A DNA stretch of 64,000 bases from Nocardia beijingensis NBRC 16342 (GCF_001612785.1 NZ_BDBC01000015.1:62001-126000), one strand, 5' to 3'; counted from the first letter of the stretch, positions 18,729-27,953 are shown. A program made the numbers and translations. Notes: generated by a model from the sequence alone, not told the origin.

Positions 18729-19361
18729 ATGCCCGGTGGACACAACGGCAGCGATGGCGAGCGTGAGCTGCAGGAACGGTACGGAACACAGGATCGAGCG
18801 GAACGCTTCTACGACGACCAAGTGCTCGATCGACTCAATCCGGCGATGATCGACTTCATCGGCCGGATGGATATGGCGTTCATCGCCACAGCGGACAAAC
18901 GCGGCGAATGCGACGCGAGTTTCCGCGCCGGACCAGCCGGTTTTCTCCATGTGATAGACGACCGTACGATCGCCTATCCGGAATATCGTGGCAACGGCGT
19001 CATGGCCAGTCTCGGCAATATCCTGGAAAACCCGCACGTCGGGATCCTGCTCATCGATTTCGTGCGCGACCTCATCGGACTGCACATCAACGGCTCGGCC
19101 CGCATGGTCTCCGACCCGGCGCTTCGGGCCAGCGTGCCCGACCTGCCGGTGAACCACAAGGGCCGCATCGCCGAACACTGGGTGGTGGTCGATGTGGAAG
19201 AGGCGTACATCCACTGCCGCAAGCACATTCCCCACCTGGTCCCCGCCACGCGCGAACAACGGGAATGGGGCACCGACAACGTCCGCGCCAAGGGCGGCGA
19301 CTACTTCGCGGCCAAAGCGGAGAAGAACGAGCTCGCCGACACGGTGATCAGCGGGCACTGA
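18729..19361 (+). CDS. Pyridoxamine 5'-phosphate oxidase-like flavoprotein
   Basis: 210 residues with a PNPOx-like split barrel: MDMAFIATADKRGECDASFRAGPAGFLHVIDDRTIAYPEYRGNGV is the conserved flavin-binding core, and HINGSARMV and EEAYIHCRKHIPHLVP follow. Members bind FMN or F420 and reduce varied small molecules. AGGGGG immediately upstream supports ATG 18729. The first tandem-repeat unit starts at the last base of its stop codon. A specific substrate cannot be named. Confidence 0.83.
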   Translation: MPGGHNGSDGERELQERYGTQDRAERFYDDQVLDRLNPAMIDFIGRMDMAFIATADKRGECDASFRAGPAGFLHVIDDRTIAYPEYRGNGVMASLGNILENPHVGILLIDFVRDLIGLHINGSARMVSDPALRASVPDLPVNHKGRIAEHWVVVDVEEAYIHCRKHIPHLVPATREQREWGTDNVRAKGGDYFAAKAEKNELADTVISGH

Positions 19362-19697
19362 AGGGCGGCCGCGTCGCCGTTGCGTCTGGGCTTGACCCCT
19401 TGCGGCACCGCCGAATCGCATCGTGCCCGCCAACTGGATCGGAAACGGCTTCTCGCAGGGGCGGTCGGCAGGGTGATAGACGCAAAGTCTCGACTCCCTC
19501 GCGGCGCGGAGCGCTGGGCCCAGAAAGGGCGGGCGCGTCGCGACGCCGTCGTGTCCAGGCCGGTCCCGTTGCGGCACCACCAATCGCATCGTGTGCGCCA
19601 GTTGGACGCCGATCGGAAGCGGCTCCTCGCAGGGATGGTCGGCCGGGCGATAGACGCGGAGTCTCGACTCGCTCGCGGCGCGGAGCGCTGGGCCCCG
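19361..19697. repeat. Two imperfect tandem copies, about 164 and 173 bp
   Basis: Unit 1 spans 19361-19524 and unit 2 19525-19697, both opening aagggcgg; a third copy starts at 19698 but breaks off after about 10 bp. Shared blocks include gttgcggcacc, aatcgcatcgtg and the end gcggcgcggagcgctgggcc. The array fills most of the 438-bp gap between the PNPOx-like gene and the MarR gene (19362-19799). No gene is seen in it. Confidence 0.8.
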
Positions 19698-19799
19698 AAG
19701 GGCGGCACCGAACTCGCGACCCCGCGTCATCCGCGACGCGCGTGCGGTTGCGGCACGTGCTCATCGCACGCCCGGCCGGGGCGTCGAGCCGGCTTCCGC

Positions 19800-20240
19800 T
19801 CATCCCCGCTGATGGTGGGCGAGCAAGCGAGCGAGCAGCCGGGTCAGGTCTTCCCTGTCCTCGGCCGAGAGCGGGCCGAGTAGGTCGTCCTGCGCCTTGT
19901 CGAGCGCTCGGTCGATGCGCCGCAGTTGCCGGTCGCCCGCTTCGGTGAGGGTCACGATATTGCGCCTTCGGTCGTCCGGGTCGGGCGTCCGCTCGACGAA
20001 ACCCTGCCCGGCGAGTTCGTTGATCGCCGCCACTACATCGCTTCGGTCCATATTGCACCGGCGACCGAGGTCGGCCTGACTGGCTGCCCCGAACTCGTCC
20101 AGCGCGGCCAGGATGCGGAAGTGATATCCACGCGCACCCACCTCACCGAAGCAATCCGACGCCAGCCGGTGGGCGTACACGGCCAACTGGGTGAGCAGCC
20201 AACTCGGCTTCGCGGTCAGGCGTGCGGGTGTGTTCTCCAC
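19800..20240 (-). CDS. MarR family transcriptional regulator
   Basis: 146 residues from GTG 20240 (a GTG at 20249 is equally usable). The MarR core is plain: GARGYHFRILAALDEFG, SQADLGRRCNMDRSDVVAAINELAGQGFVER as the helix-turn-helix, PDDRRRNIVTLTEAGDRQLRRID as wing and dimer helix. It is divergent from a SnoaL-like gene, with three TTGGC-N3-GCCAA sites in the 87-bp gap. It probably represses both genes and is relieved by an unknown ligand. Confidence 0.88.
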   Translation of the reverse strand: MENTPARLTAKPSWLLTQLAVYAHRLASDCFGEVGARGYHFRILAALDEFGAASQADLGRRCNMDRSDVVAAINELAGQGFVERTPDPDDRRRNIVTLTEAGDRQLRRIDRALDKAQDDLLGPLSAEDREDLTRLLARLLAHHQRG

Positions 20241-20258
20241 GACAGCCACGATACATCG

Positions 20259-20314
20259 TTGGCACAGCCAACCAACCGGCCTATAGTTGGCTTCGCCAAT
20301 ATTGGCTGAGCCAA
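20259..20314. promoter_or_regulatory. Triple MarR operator TTGGC-N3-GCCAA
   Basis: Three copies of the 13-bp form ttggc-N3-gccaa at 20259-20271, 20287-20299 and 20302-20314, with spacers aca, ttc and tga. Sites 2 and 3 are 15 bp apart centre to centre. All three lie in the divergent promoter between the MarR gene and the SnoaL-like gene. Confidence 0.8.
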
Positions 20315-20327
20315 CGAAAGGGCCGTC

Positions 20328-20738
20328 ATGTCCACGGATACCGCGATCGCCGACCGTATCGAGATCGCCGACCTGTTCACCCGCTTCGCACGCCTGCTCG
20401 ACGAGAGGCGTTATGCGGACGCCGCCACCATCTACACCGACGATGTGGAGGTCAACTCGCCGCGCGTCCGAGTTCGCGGCATCGACAAGGTCGTCGACTA
20501 CATGCGACAGGCCGAGGTCGAGGGCGAACGCACCCAGCACACGACCACCGATCTCCTGGTGACCCTCGACGGCGACCGCGCCGCGGCCTCGGCGAACTCG
20601 CTGGTCTACTACTACCGCGACGGACAACCGCCGCACCTGACAAGCGGCCTGCGCCTGACCGCCACCACCGTACGCACACCGGCGGGCTGGCGACTGCGCG
20701 AAATCCGGATCACCCTCGCCTGGACCCGCAAAGAGTGA
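20328..20738 (+). CDS. SnoaL-like / NTF2-fold protein
   Basis: 136 residues. The segments IADLFTRFARLLDERRYADAATIYTDDVEV, GIDKVVDYMRQ and GWRLREIRITLAWTRK form the cone-shaped NTF2 fold of SnoaL-like proteins, many of which are small isomerases, dehydratases or ligand binders. It starts at ATG 20328 directly behind three MarR operators, so it is likely the regulated target of the divergent MarR. A hairpin repeat follows at 20776. The reaction is unknown. Confidence 0.82.
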   Translation: MSTDTAIADRIEIADLFTRFARLLDERRYADAATIYTDDVEVNSPRVRVRGIDKVVDYMRQAEVEGERTQHTTTDLLVTLDGDRAAASANSLVYYYRDGQPPHLTSGLRLTATTVRTPAGWRLREIRITLAWTRKE

Positions 20739-20775
20739 TCACCCTCCCCGTGATCCGGGCGACCGATCCCGCCCA

Positions 20776-20832
20776 CGAGTGGCACACCATGGAGACCCCT
20801 TCTCGAAAGACGCCGCAGCCGTGTGCCACTCG
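20776..20832. repeat. Dispersed hairpin repeat, copy A
   Basis: Perfect 12-bp arms cgagtggcacac (20776-20787) and gtgtgccactcg (20821-20832). The 33-bp middle shares ggaga, cttctcg and cgcagc/cacagc blocks with a second copy at 31314-31375. Each copy lies between two converging genes, so the element may terminate transcription in both directions. Confidence 0.75.
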
Positions 20833-20976
20833 ACGCATTGATTCGTCGCGGTGAAATTCGGCGGCCGGTCGCAAGTCACGGTCAGCGTGGTCGGGCTTCC
20901 CGCGGGGTCACCCCGGAATCGCGCCTCGAAGGCGGAGCCGAAGGGTGACGAGCGGTTAGCCCGGCCCGCCGACCGC

Positions 20977-21504
20977 TCAGCGGAGCTTGAAGATCACCAA
21001 GCGCTGGACGATGAAGTTGATGACGGTCGCGGTGCCCTGGGCGACGATGAAGGCGAGCGGCTGGCGCCACCACTCGTCGGCCAGGGCGAAGTACAGCAGG
21101 TTGTTGATGCCGACCTGCACCGCGAAGGTCACCGCGTACAGCGCGACCACCGCGAGGAAGCGGGCGCGGCTCGGCGGGGCCTGGAAGGTCCAGCGGCGGT
21201 TGATCAGGTAGGCCGTTGTGGTGCCCGCCACGAAACCGATCGACTTGGCGACACCGACCGGGAGGCCGACCAGGTTGAGCAGCAGGCTGTAGAGCCCGTA
21301 GTCGACGACGGCCGAGAACCCGCCGGTGAGGGTGAACCGGATGATCTGCGTCTTGAGGTCGACCTCGGTGCCGCCCGGCTCGTCGACCAGGGGCAACTCG
21401 GCCGGAAGCGGCAGGTGTGGTTCGGCTTGCACGCCGACGAGCGTAGCGTCGAACGCGGCATCACCGGGATCCGGTGCTGAACCGACACGTACGTCACTAC
21501 CCAT
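20977..21504 (-). CDS. GtrA family protein, Rv3789-like
   Basis: 175 residues from ATG 21504. An acidic N-terminal tail of about 50 residues precedes four membrane segments with [21 protein letters not shown] and INRRWTFQ, the GtrA signature. Its place beside dprE1 matches M. tuberculosis Rv3789, which has been linked to decaprenylphosphoryl-arabinose handling or to AftA. Unlike Rv3789, it is divergent from dprE1 rather than co-directional, with only 52 bp between the two ATGs. The hydrophilic tail is longer than in the mycobacterial protein. Confidence 0.87.
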   Translation of the reverse strand: MGSDVRVGSAPDPGDAAFDATLVGVQAEPHLPLPAELPLVDEPGGTEVDLKTQIIRFTLTGGFSAVVDYGLYSLLLNLVGLPVGVAKSIGFVAGTTTAYLINRRWTFQAPPSRARFLAVVALYAVTFAVQVGINNLLYFALADEWWRQPLAFIVAQGTATVINFIVQRLVIFKLR

Positions 21505-21556
21505 GGGTAGAGCGACCCCGCTCCCATCTGGCGTCATACCTGTAGCCTCTATGCCG

Positions 21557-23038
21557 ATGTCCACGAAAGCTCCGACCGCCACCAAGACAACCGGGAACGA
21601 CGAAGGCGCCGGCGTCGCGAACGACGGCCCGGCCGCGGGCACCGCGTTCACGCTTCCGACGCGCACCCGTACGTTGACCGGGTGGGGTCGCACCGCACCC
21701 ACCTCCTCCGAAGTGCTCTCGACCAGCGATCCCGAACTGATCGCCAAGGCAGTCGCCATGGTCGCCGAGGACAACGACGGCAAGCCCGCCCACCTGCGGC
21801 GCGGCGTGATCGCCCGCGGCCTCGGCCGCTCCTACGGCGATCACGCGCAGAACGCGGGCGGCCTGGTCGTCGACATGACCGCGCTGAACAACATCCACCG
21901 GATCGATCGCGACACCCGCATCGTCGACGTGGACGGCGGCGTCAGCCTGGATCAGCTCATGAAGGCCGCGCTGCCGTTCGGCCTCTGGGTCCCGGTGCTG
22001 CCCGGCACCCGCCAGGTGACCATCGGTGGCGCGATCGCCTCCGACATCCACGGCAAGAACCATCACAGCGAGGGCAGCTTCGGCAACCACGTGCGCTCGA
22101 TCGATCTGCTCACCGCCGACGGGCAGGTGCAGCACATCACGCCGAAGCGCAACGCCAAGCTGTTCTGGGCGACCGTCGGCGGCAACGGGCTCACCGGCAT
22201 CATCCTGCGCGCGACCATCGAGATGGTGCCGACGGAGACGGCCTACTTCCTCAACGACGGCGTGAAGACCACGACCCTCGACGAGACCATCGCCGCGCAC
22301 AGCGACGGCAGCGAGGCGAACTACACCTACTCGAGCGCCTGGTTCGACGTCATCAGCCCGCTGCCCAAGCTGGGCAGGGCCACCATCACGCGGGGCAGGC
22401 TGGCGAAGCTGGACGAGCTGCCCAAGCGGCTGCGCAACAAGCCGCTGAAGTTCGACGCGCCGCAGCTGATGACCGTCCCGGACATCTTCCCGAACTGGAC
22501 GATGAACAAGCTGACGCTGATGTCCATCGGCGAGGCCTACTACCGGATGGGCGGCAACTACACCGGCAAGGTGCAGAACCTGACGCAGTTCTATCACCCG
22601 CTGGACATGATCGCGGAGTGGAACCGCGGCTACGGCTCCAACGGCTTCCTCCAGTACCAGTTCGTGGTGCCGACCGAGGCGGTCGAGGAGTTCAAGCGGA
22701 TCATCATCGACATCCAGGCGTCCGGGCACTACTCGGCGCTGAACGTGTTCAAACTGTTCGGCCCCGGCAACCAGGCGCCGCTGAGTTTCCCGATGCCGGG
22801 CTGGAACATCTGCGTCGACTTCCCGATCAAGCCCGGTCTCAACGAGCTGGTCGGCGAGCTGGACCGGCGGGTGCTGGAATTCGGCGGGCGGCTGTACACC
22901 GCGAAGGACTCGCGGACCACCGCGGAGACCTTCCACAAGATGTATCCCCGGATCGACGAGTGGATCAAGGTCCGCCGTAGCGTCGACCCCACAGGCGTTT
23001 TCATGTCCGATATGGCGAGAAGGCTGGAGCTGCAGTGA
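21557..23038 (+). CDS. dprE1: Decaprenylphosphoryl-beta-D-ribose 2'-oxidase DprE1
   Basis: 493 residues (mycobacterial DprE1 is 461; the extra part is a Thr/Gly-rich N-terminus). [19 protein letters not shown] and [21 protein letters not shown] are the FAD-binding VAO/PCMH motifs. The benzothiazinone-reactive cysteine is present as Cys419 in GWNICVDFP. With DprE2 it epimerises DPR to DPA, the arabinose donor for all arabinan. ATG 21557 is chosen; 21551 adds two residues. The stop overlaps dprE2. Confidence 0.96.
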   Translation: MSTKAPTATKTTGNDEGAGVANDGPAAGTAFTLPTRTRTLTGWGRTAPTSSEVLSTSDPELIAKAVAMVAEDNDGKPAHLRRGVIARGLGRSYGDHAQNAGGLVVDMTALNNIHRIDRDTRIVDVDGGVSLDQLMKAALPFGLWVPVLPGTRQVTIGGAIASDIHGKNHHSEGSFGNHVRSIDLLTADGQVQHITPKRNAKLFWATVGGNGLTGIILRATIEMVPTETAYFLNDGVKTTTLDETIAAHSDGSEANYTYSSAWFDVISPLPKLGRATITRGRLAKLDELPKRLRNKPLKFDAPQLMTVPDIFPNWTMNKLTLMSIGEAYYRMGGNYTGKVQNLTQFYHPLDMIAEWNRGYGSNGFLQYQFVVPTEAVEEFKRIIIDIQASGHYSALNVFKLFGPGNQAPLSFPMPGWNICVDFPIKPGLNELVGELDRRVLEFGGRLYTAKDSRTTAETFHKMYPRIDEWIKVRRSVDPTGVFMSDMARRLELQ

Positions 23039-23796
23039 TCAATGCCGTTGGCAACCCGCAGTCGATTCTGCTGTTGGGTGGCACCTCGGAGATCGGCTTG
23101 GCAATCTGCGCGGAGTACCTGAAGAAGGGACCCGCGCGCATCACCCTCGCGGCGCTGCCCGGCGATCCGCTGCGGGAGGGCGCGGTCGCCCAGATGAAGG
23201 CCGCGGGCGCGAGCCAGGTCGACGTCATCGACTTCGACGCGCTCGACACCGAAAGCCACGCGAAGGTGATCGACGCGGCATGGGACGCGGGCGACGTGGA
23301 CGTGGCGATCGTCGCCTTCGCCCTCGACGGCGATCCCGAAGAGCTGTGGCAGAACCAGGCCAAGGCCGTGCGGGTGGCGCAGATCAACTACACCGCGTCC
23401 GTCTCCGTCGGCGTGCTGGTCGGCGAGAAGATGAAGGCGCAGGGCTTCGGGCGGATCATCGTCATGTCCTCCGTCGCCGGTGAGCGGGTGCGCCGCTCGA
23501 ACTTCGTGTACGGGTCGACCAAGGCCGGTCTGGACGGCTTCTACCTCGGTCTCGGCGAAGCGCTGCGTCCGCACGGCCCGCGTGTGCTGGTGATCCGGCC
23601 CGGCATGGTGCGCACGAAGTTCTCCTCGCACGTCAAAGAGGCTCCGCTCACCGTCGACAAGGAAGACGTGGCCGCGCTGGCCGTCGCGGCGTCGCAGCGG
23701 GGGAAGGAACTGGTCTGGGCGCCGGGAACCTTCCGCTACGTGATGATGGTGCTGCGGCACATCCCGCGCTCGATCTTCCGCCGACTGCCGATCTGA
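23035..23796 (+). CDS. dprE2: Decaprenylphosphoryl-2-keto-ribose reductase DprE2
   Basis: 253-residue SDR (mycobacterial DprE2 is 254). [13 protein letters not shown] is the NAD-binding motif and YGSTKAG carries Tyr and Lys; a final basic stretch [12 protein letters not shown] suits membrane association. It reduces the keto intermediate made by DprE1 to decaprenylphosphoryl-arabinose. GTG start overlaps the dprE1 stop by 4 nt, so the pair is coupled. A hairpin and a short leader ORF lie between it and aftA. Confidence 0.95.
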   Translation: MINAVGNPQSILLLGGTSEIGLAICAEYLKKGPARITLAALPGDPLREGAVAQMKAAGASQVDVIDFDALDTESHAKVIDAAWDAGDVDVAIVAFALDGDPEELWQNQAKAVRVAQINYTASVSVGVLVGEKMKAQGFGRIIVMSSVAGERVRRSNFVYGSTKAGLDGFYLGLGEALRPHGPRVLVIRPGMVRTKFSSHVKEAPLTVDKEDVAALAVAASQRGKELVWAPGTFRYVMMVLRHIPRSIFRRLPI

Positions 23797-23818
23797 TCGG
23801 CGACCGAGCTCGGACGAC

Positions 23819-23849
23819 GTGCCCGCGTGATCGCTGATCGCGCGGGCAC
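23819..23849 (+). terminator. Hairpin between dprE2 and aftA
   Basis: Perfect 9-bp arms gtgcccgcg (23819-23827) and cgcgggcac (23841-23849); the loop contains gatc-gct-gatc, which can pair further. It is 22 nt after the dprE2 stop with no T-tract. It could terminate, attenuate, or mark an mRNA processing point inside the operon. Confidence 0.55.
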
Positions 23850-23889
23850 CTATCGTCTGACGGAGTGACCCTGTGAACCGGGAGGCGCC

Positions 23890-23931
23890 ATGCGAGTAAT
23901 CCAGTGCGACGAGCGCGGAGCGGTCCGTTGA
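23890..23931 (+). CDS. 13-codon upstream ORF coupled to aftA
   Basis: ATG 23890 reads MRVIQCDERGAVR and stops at TGA 23929-23931. A strong GGGAGG lies 4 nt before its ATG. Its stop overlaps the proposed aftA TTG start (23928) as TTGA. It is probably a translational coupling leader; a regulatory peptide role is possible but unproven. Confidence 0.5.
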   Translation: MRVIQCDERGAVR

Positions 23932-25958
23932 GCACGGTGACCGCGGCGGACGAAGCGCCGCCGCGTCCGGTCGATCCGGCTCCGGCGCCGGGGCGCGGGT
24001 CGCTCGTGGCGCGGCAGATCGCCTCCGCCGTCGGCGAGGCCGCGCTCGCGGCGGTGGTCGCCGCCGTGGTGGCCGTCGTCGGGCTCGTCGCTTTCTCGCT
24101 GGTGCAGTGGCCCGCGTTCAACTCGTCGAACGTGACGCGGGCGCTGACCACGGTCGGACAGGTCGGCGCGGCGGTCGTGCTCGCGGTCGCGATCGCGCTG
24201 CTGCGGCTGCGCAAGTGGCCTTCGATCGCGAAACTGCTTTCCTGGGCCGGGCTTTCGACGTTCGTCACGTTCACGCTCGGCATGCCGCTTGCGGCGACGA
24301 AGCTGTATCTGTTCGGCGTCTCGGTGGATCAGGAGTTCCGCACCGAGTTCCTCACCCGGCTCACCGATTCCGCGGCGCTGCGCGATATGACGTACGCCGA
24401 TCTGCCGTCGTTCTATCCCGCGGGCTGGTTCTGGATCGGCGGGCGGGTGGCGAATCTGCTCGGGATGGACGGCTGGGAAGTGTTCAAGCCGTACGCGATC
24501 ACGTTCCTCGCCGTGGCCGCGGTGGTCGCGCTGGTGTTGTGGTCGAAATTGATCCGCGCGGACTGGGCGGTGGGCGTCGCGGCGGCGAGCACCGCGGTCA
24601 CTCTGGCCTACGCCGCGCCGGAGGCCTACAGCGCCGTCATCGTGCTGCTGCTGCCGCCCGCGCTGGTGCTCGCCTGGGGGGCACTGCACCGGCCCGCGGT
24701 GCGCTCGGCGGAGGACGCCGAGCGCACGGCCGGTGGTTGGGGCGCGGTCGTGGGCACCGGACTGTTCCTCGGCTGGGCGGCCACCTTCTACACCCTCTAC
24801 TTCCTCGTGGCCGCCTTCGCGGTGGCGCTGATGGGGCTGGTGGCGGTCTTCCTCGCGGTGCGGGCACAGCGCGCCGCCGACCGGCCGCGCCGTGCCCGCC
24901 CCGCGACGGACTCGACCCGTCCCGTCTGGCGCGCGGCCCTGCCGCCGTTGGTGCGGCTCGTGGTGATCGCGGTGATCGCCGGGTTGGTCGCGCTCGTCGT
25001 GTGGGCGCCGTACCTGGCGAAGGCGCTGCGCGGCACTACCGCGAGCTCCGGAACCGCCCTGCACTACCTGCCGGAGGCGGGAGCGGAACTGCCCCTGCCG
25101 ATGTTCCAGTTCTCCCTGCTGGGGGCGCTGTGCCTGCTCGGCACGATCTGGCTGGTGCTGCGCGGCGCGTCGTCGCGCAGGGCGCAGGCGCTCGGCATCG
25201 GGGTGGCGGCGATCTACCTGTGGACGCTGCTGTCGATGGCCGCGACCGCCGCGGGCACCACGTTGCTGTCGTTCCGCCTGGAGCCGGTGCTGCTGGTGCT
25301 GCTGTCGGTCGCGGGCGCGTTCGGGTTCGTGGAGGGCGCGCGGGCGATCTACCAGGCGTTGAACGAGCCGGCCCGGTTCCGGCTCGTGGCGATCGTCGTC
25401 GCGGCGATCGGCGCGCTGGCCTTCGCCCAGGACATTCCGCACGTGCTGACGCCGGAGATCACCACCGCGTACACGGACACCGACGGCGACGGGAATCGCG
25501 CCGACCAGCGGAATCCCTCGGCCGTGTCGCGATACGCCGAAGTGGATCGGGCACTCACCGCGCAGACCGGACGCCCACGCTCGGACACGGTGGTGCTCAC
25601 CGCCGACACCAGCTTCCTTTCCTTCTATCCCTATCTCGGCTTCCAGGCGCTCACCTCGCATTACGCCAACCCGCTCGCCGACTTCGCGGGCCGGGCGGCG
25701 ACCATCGAGCGCTGGAGCAAGGTGAAGACGCCGCAGGAACTGCTCGACGCCTTGGCGACCAGCCCGTGGCGCGCGCCCGACGCGTTCCTGTTCCGCAACA
25801 GCGGCGACACCTACACCTTGCGGCTGGCCAAGGATGTCTATCCGAACGATCCGAACGTGGCGCGGTATTCGGTGAGCTTCCCCAAGGAACTGTTCGCCGA
25901 CCCGCGGTTCACCACCACGGATATCGGGCCGTTCACGCTGGTCACCGTCCACCGCTGA
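23928..25958 (+). CDS. aftA: Galactan 5-O-arabinofuranosyltransferase AftA
   Basis: 676 residues (mycobacterial AftA 643). About eleven membrane segments are followed by a C-terminal periplasmic domain of roughly 200 residues. LGMPLAATKLYLFGVSVDQEF and RTEFLTRLTDSAALRDMTY match the AftA signature, including the acidic loop after an early helix as in GT-C enzymes. It primes the galactan with the first arabinofuranose from DPA. Start TTG 23928 has GGAG 7 nt upstream and overlaps the leader-ORF stop; GTG 23904 and GTG 23937 are alternatives. Confidence 0.94.
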   Translation: MSTVTAADEAPPRPVDPAPAPGRGSLVARQIASAVGEAALAAVVAAVVAVVGLVAFSLVQWPAFNSSNVTRALTTVGQVGAAVVLAVAIALLRLRKWPSIAKLLSWAGLSTFVTFTLGMPLAATKLYLFGVSVDQEFRTEFLTRLTDSAALRDMTYADLPSFYPAGWFWIGGRVANLLGMDGWEVFKPYAITFLAVAAVVALVLWSKLIRADWAVGVAAASTAVTLAYAAPEAYSAVIVLLLPPALVLAWGALHRPAVRSAEDAERTAGGWGAVVGTGLFLGWAATFYTLYFLVAAFAVALMGLVAVFLAVRAQRAADRPRRARPATDSTRPVWRAALPPLVRLVVIAVIAGLVALVVWAPYLAKALRGTTASSGTALHYLPEAGAELPLPMFQFSLLGALCLLGTIWLVLRGASSRRAQALGIGVAAIYLWTLLSMAATAAGTTLLSFRLEPVLLVLLSVAGAFGFVEGARAIYQALNEPARFRLVAIVVAAIGALAFAQDIPHVLTPEITTAYTDTDGDGNRADQRNPSAVSRYAEVDRALTAQTGRPRSDTVVLTADTSFLSFYPYLGFQALTSHYANPLADFAGRAATIERWSKVKTPQELLDALATSPWRAPDAFLFRNSGDTYTLRLAKDVYPNDPNVARYSVSFPKELFADPRFTTTDIGPFTLVTVHR

Positions 25959-26060
25959 CATCGCGACGGTTGAACTCGCGCGCAGTGGTTACCCCTTTCG
26001 TTTGTCGGTCCACGCGCGGCGTGGTTGCTACGGAGGGCGCTGTCGAGGAGTGATGCCAGG

Positions 26061-27953
26061 GTGACACAGGCACAGGACGCCGAGACCGGCCTACCAGCGG
26101 GATCGGCGACGGTCGCGACGGAGAAGGCGACAGCGGCCGGAGTGCTCACCCGTCCGGCGCGTACCCGGCGGCCGACCGCGATGCGGGTCGCGGACCTTGC
26201 TGTCGGCGCCGGTTACCTGGCGCTGGCCGCGACCGTGCTGTCGGGCCAATGGCGTAATACCGGCAGCGGGTACCTGATCAAGAGCGGTCAGGACCAGACC
26301 ATGTGGGAGTGGTTCTTCGCGGTCACGGCGCACTCGGTGGCCGCCGTGCACAACCCGCTCGGCACGGATCTGCAGAATTTCCCGGCCGGGGTGAACATGA
26401 TGGCCAACACGGCCATGTTCGGCGTCGGCGTGCCGCTGACGCCGGTCACCTTGCTCTTCGGGCCGACCGTCACGTTCGTGCTCGTGCTCACCCTCGGCTT
26501 GGCCGGGACGGCGTTCGCCTGGTACCGCTTGTTCGCCCGCGAGCTGGTCCGGTCCAGAACCTCGGCGGTGATCGGCGGGCTGTTCTGCGGTTTCGCCCCC
26601 GGAATGATCTCGCACGCCAACGCGCATCCGAACTTCGTGGTGCTGTTGTTGCTTCCGATCATCGCGGGCAGGCTGATCCGGATGGCGCGGCGGGCGGCCA
26701 CGGCGGAACCGGCACGGCCGCGCGGGCGGATTCGGGACGCCGTCGTGCTCGGTCTTCTGGTCGCGACGCAGATCGCTCTCGGCGAGGAACCGCTGTTGAT
26801 CTTCGCTCTCGCGTTCGGCCTGTTCGCGATCGTCTACTACCTGCATGCTCCGCGCACCGGGCTGCGCGTGACGCGCACCATCGCTCCCACCCTCGTGCTG
26901 GCCGCGGTGATCACGCTGGCGCTGGCCGAGATTCCGCTGTGGTGGCAGTTCTTCGGCCCGCAGAGCTATCGCTCGATCGACCACGGCCCGATGGGCAACG
27001 ATCTCGCGGCGCTGGTGCAGTTCCCGTCCGAATCGCTCGGCGGCGTGTTCGCTCCCGGCGCGAACGTGGCGATCAACCCGACCGAGCAGAACGCGTACTT
27101 CGGTTGGCCGCTGCTGCTTCTGGTCGTGTTCACGGTGGGACTGCTGTGGCGCGACCGCGTGGTGCGGGCCGCGGGCGTCGTGATCGCGGTGTTCGGCCTG
27201 CTGTCGCTGGGTGCGGTCGCCACCATCGGCAAACGGCCGACCGGCGTGGAACTGCCCTGGCGCTGGGCCGAATATGTTCCGCTGTTGAACACGGTGCTGG
27301 AGAGCAGGCTGAGCATGGCCGCTGTCCCGGCCATCGCGGTGGTGCTCGCGCTGGCCACCGACCGCGCCGTGGGCGCTTGGACGCGATCGGCGGCGGACTG
27401 GAAGCCGCTGGGCTGGTTCACCGCGGTGACCTGCGCGCTGCTGCCGCTGATCCCGACCATCCTGCCGGTGGTCGAGCGGCCGCCGACACCCGACTTCTTC
27501 GCCGACGGCGCCGTCCGCCGCTACGTCGGCGACGGCTCGGTGGTCATGGTGCCCCCACCGCGGCCGCCCGACGCGCGGGCGCTGCGCTGGCAGGCCGAAG
27601 CCGGTTTCACCTTCCCGCTGGCGGGCGGCTATTTCGTCGGCCCGACCGGCGCCACCAAGAAGGGGATCTACGGTCCGGAGGCCCGTCCGACCACCGCGCT
27701 GCTGGTCGGGGCGCAGGACACCGGGGTGGTGCCGCCGATCGACGCGGGTGTGCGCACCCGCGCGCTGGAGGATCTGCGGTTCTGGCAAGCCGACGTCTTG
27801 GTGCTGCCCGCGGCGAAGAACGGGGATGTGTTGCGGGAAACCGTGACCCAGCTGCTCGGATTCACGCCGACGCGGGTGGAGGACGTCTGGCTGTGGGACG
27901 TTCATACGCTGCGCTCGTCGGGGGCAGTCGGCATCACACCGGGCGGTAGCTAG
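26061..27953 (+). CDS. Putative GT-C type membrane glycosyltransferase, unassigned
   Basis: 630 residues from GTG 26061 (GAGGAG 10 nt upstream). A first helix is followed by an extended loop SGYLIKSGQDQTMWEWFF with an acidic residue, then about ten membrane segments and a C-terminal domain with VVMVPPPRPPDARALRWQAEAGF. The layout is that of GT-C glycosyltransferases. It sits between aftA and an emb gene (11 nt before the latter), so it is likely co-transcribed and may act on arabinan or a related polymer. I do not recognise a mycobacterial gene in this slot. Confidence 0.78.
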   Translation: MTQAQDAETGLPAGSATVATEKATAAGVLTRPARTRRPTAMRVADLAVGAGYLALAATVLSGQWRNTGSGYLIKSGQDQTMWEWFFAVTAHSVAAVHNPLGTDLQNFPAGVNMMANTAMFGVGVPLTPVTLLFGPTVTFVLVLTLGLAGTAFAWYRLFARELVRSRTSAVIGGLFCGFAPGMISHANAHPNFVVLLLLPIIAGRLIRMARRAATAEPARPRGRIRDAVVLGLLVATQIALGEEPLLIFALAFGLFAIVYYLHAPRTGLRVTRTIAPTLVLAAVITLALAEIPLWWQFFGPQSYRSIDHGPMGNDLAALVQFPSESLGGVFAPGANVAINPTEQNAYFGWPLLLLVVFTVGLLWRDRVVRAAGVVIAVFGLLSLGAVATIGKRPTGVELPWRWAEYVPLLNTVLESRLSMAAVPAIAVVLALATDRAVGAWTRSAADWKPLGWFTAVTCALLPLIPTILPVVERPPTPDFFADGAVRRYVGDGSVVMVPPPRPPDARALRWQAEAGFTFPLAGGYFVGPTGATKKGIYGPEARPTTALLVGAQDTGVVPPIDAGVRTRALEDLRFWQADVLVLPAAKNGDVLRETVTQLLGFTPTRVEDVWLWDVHTLRSSGAVGITPGGS

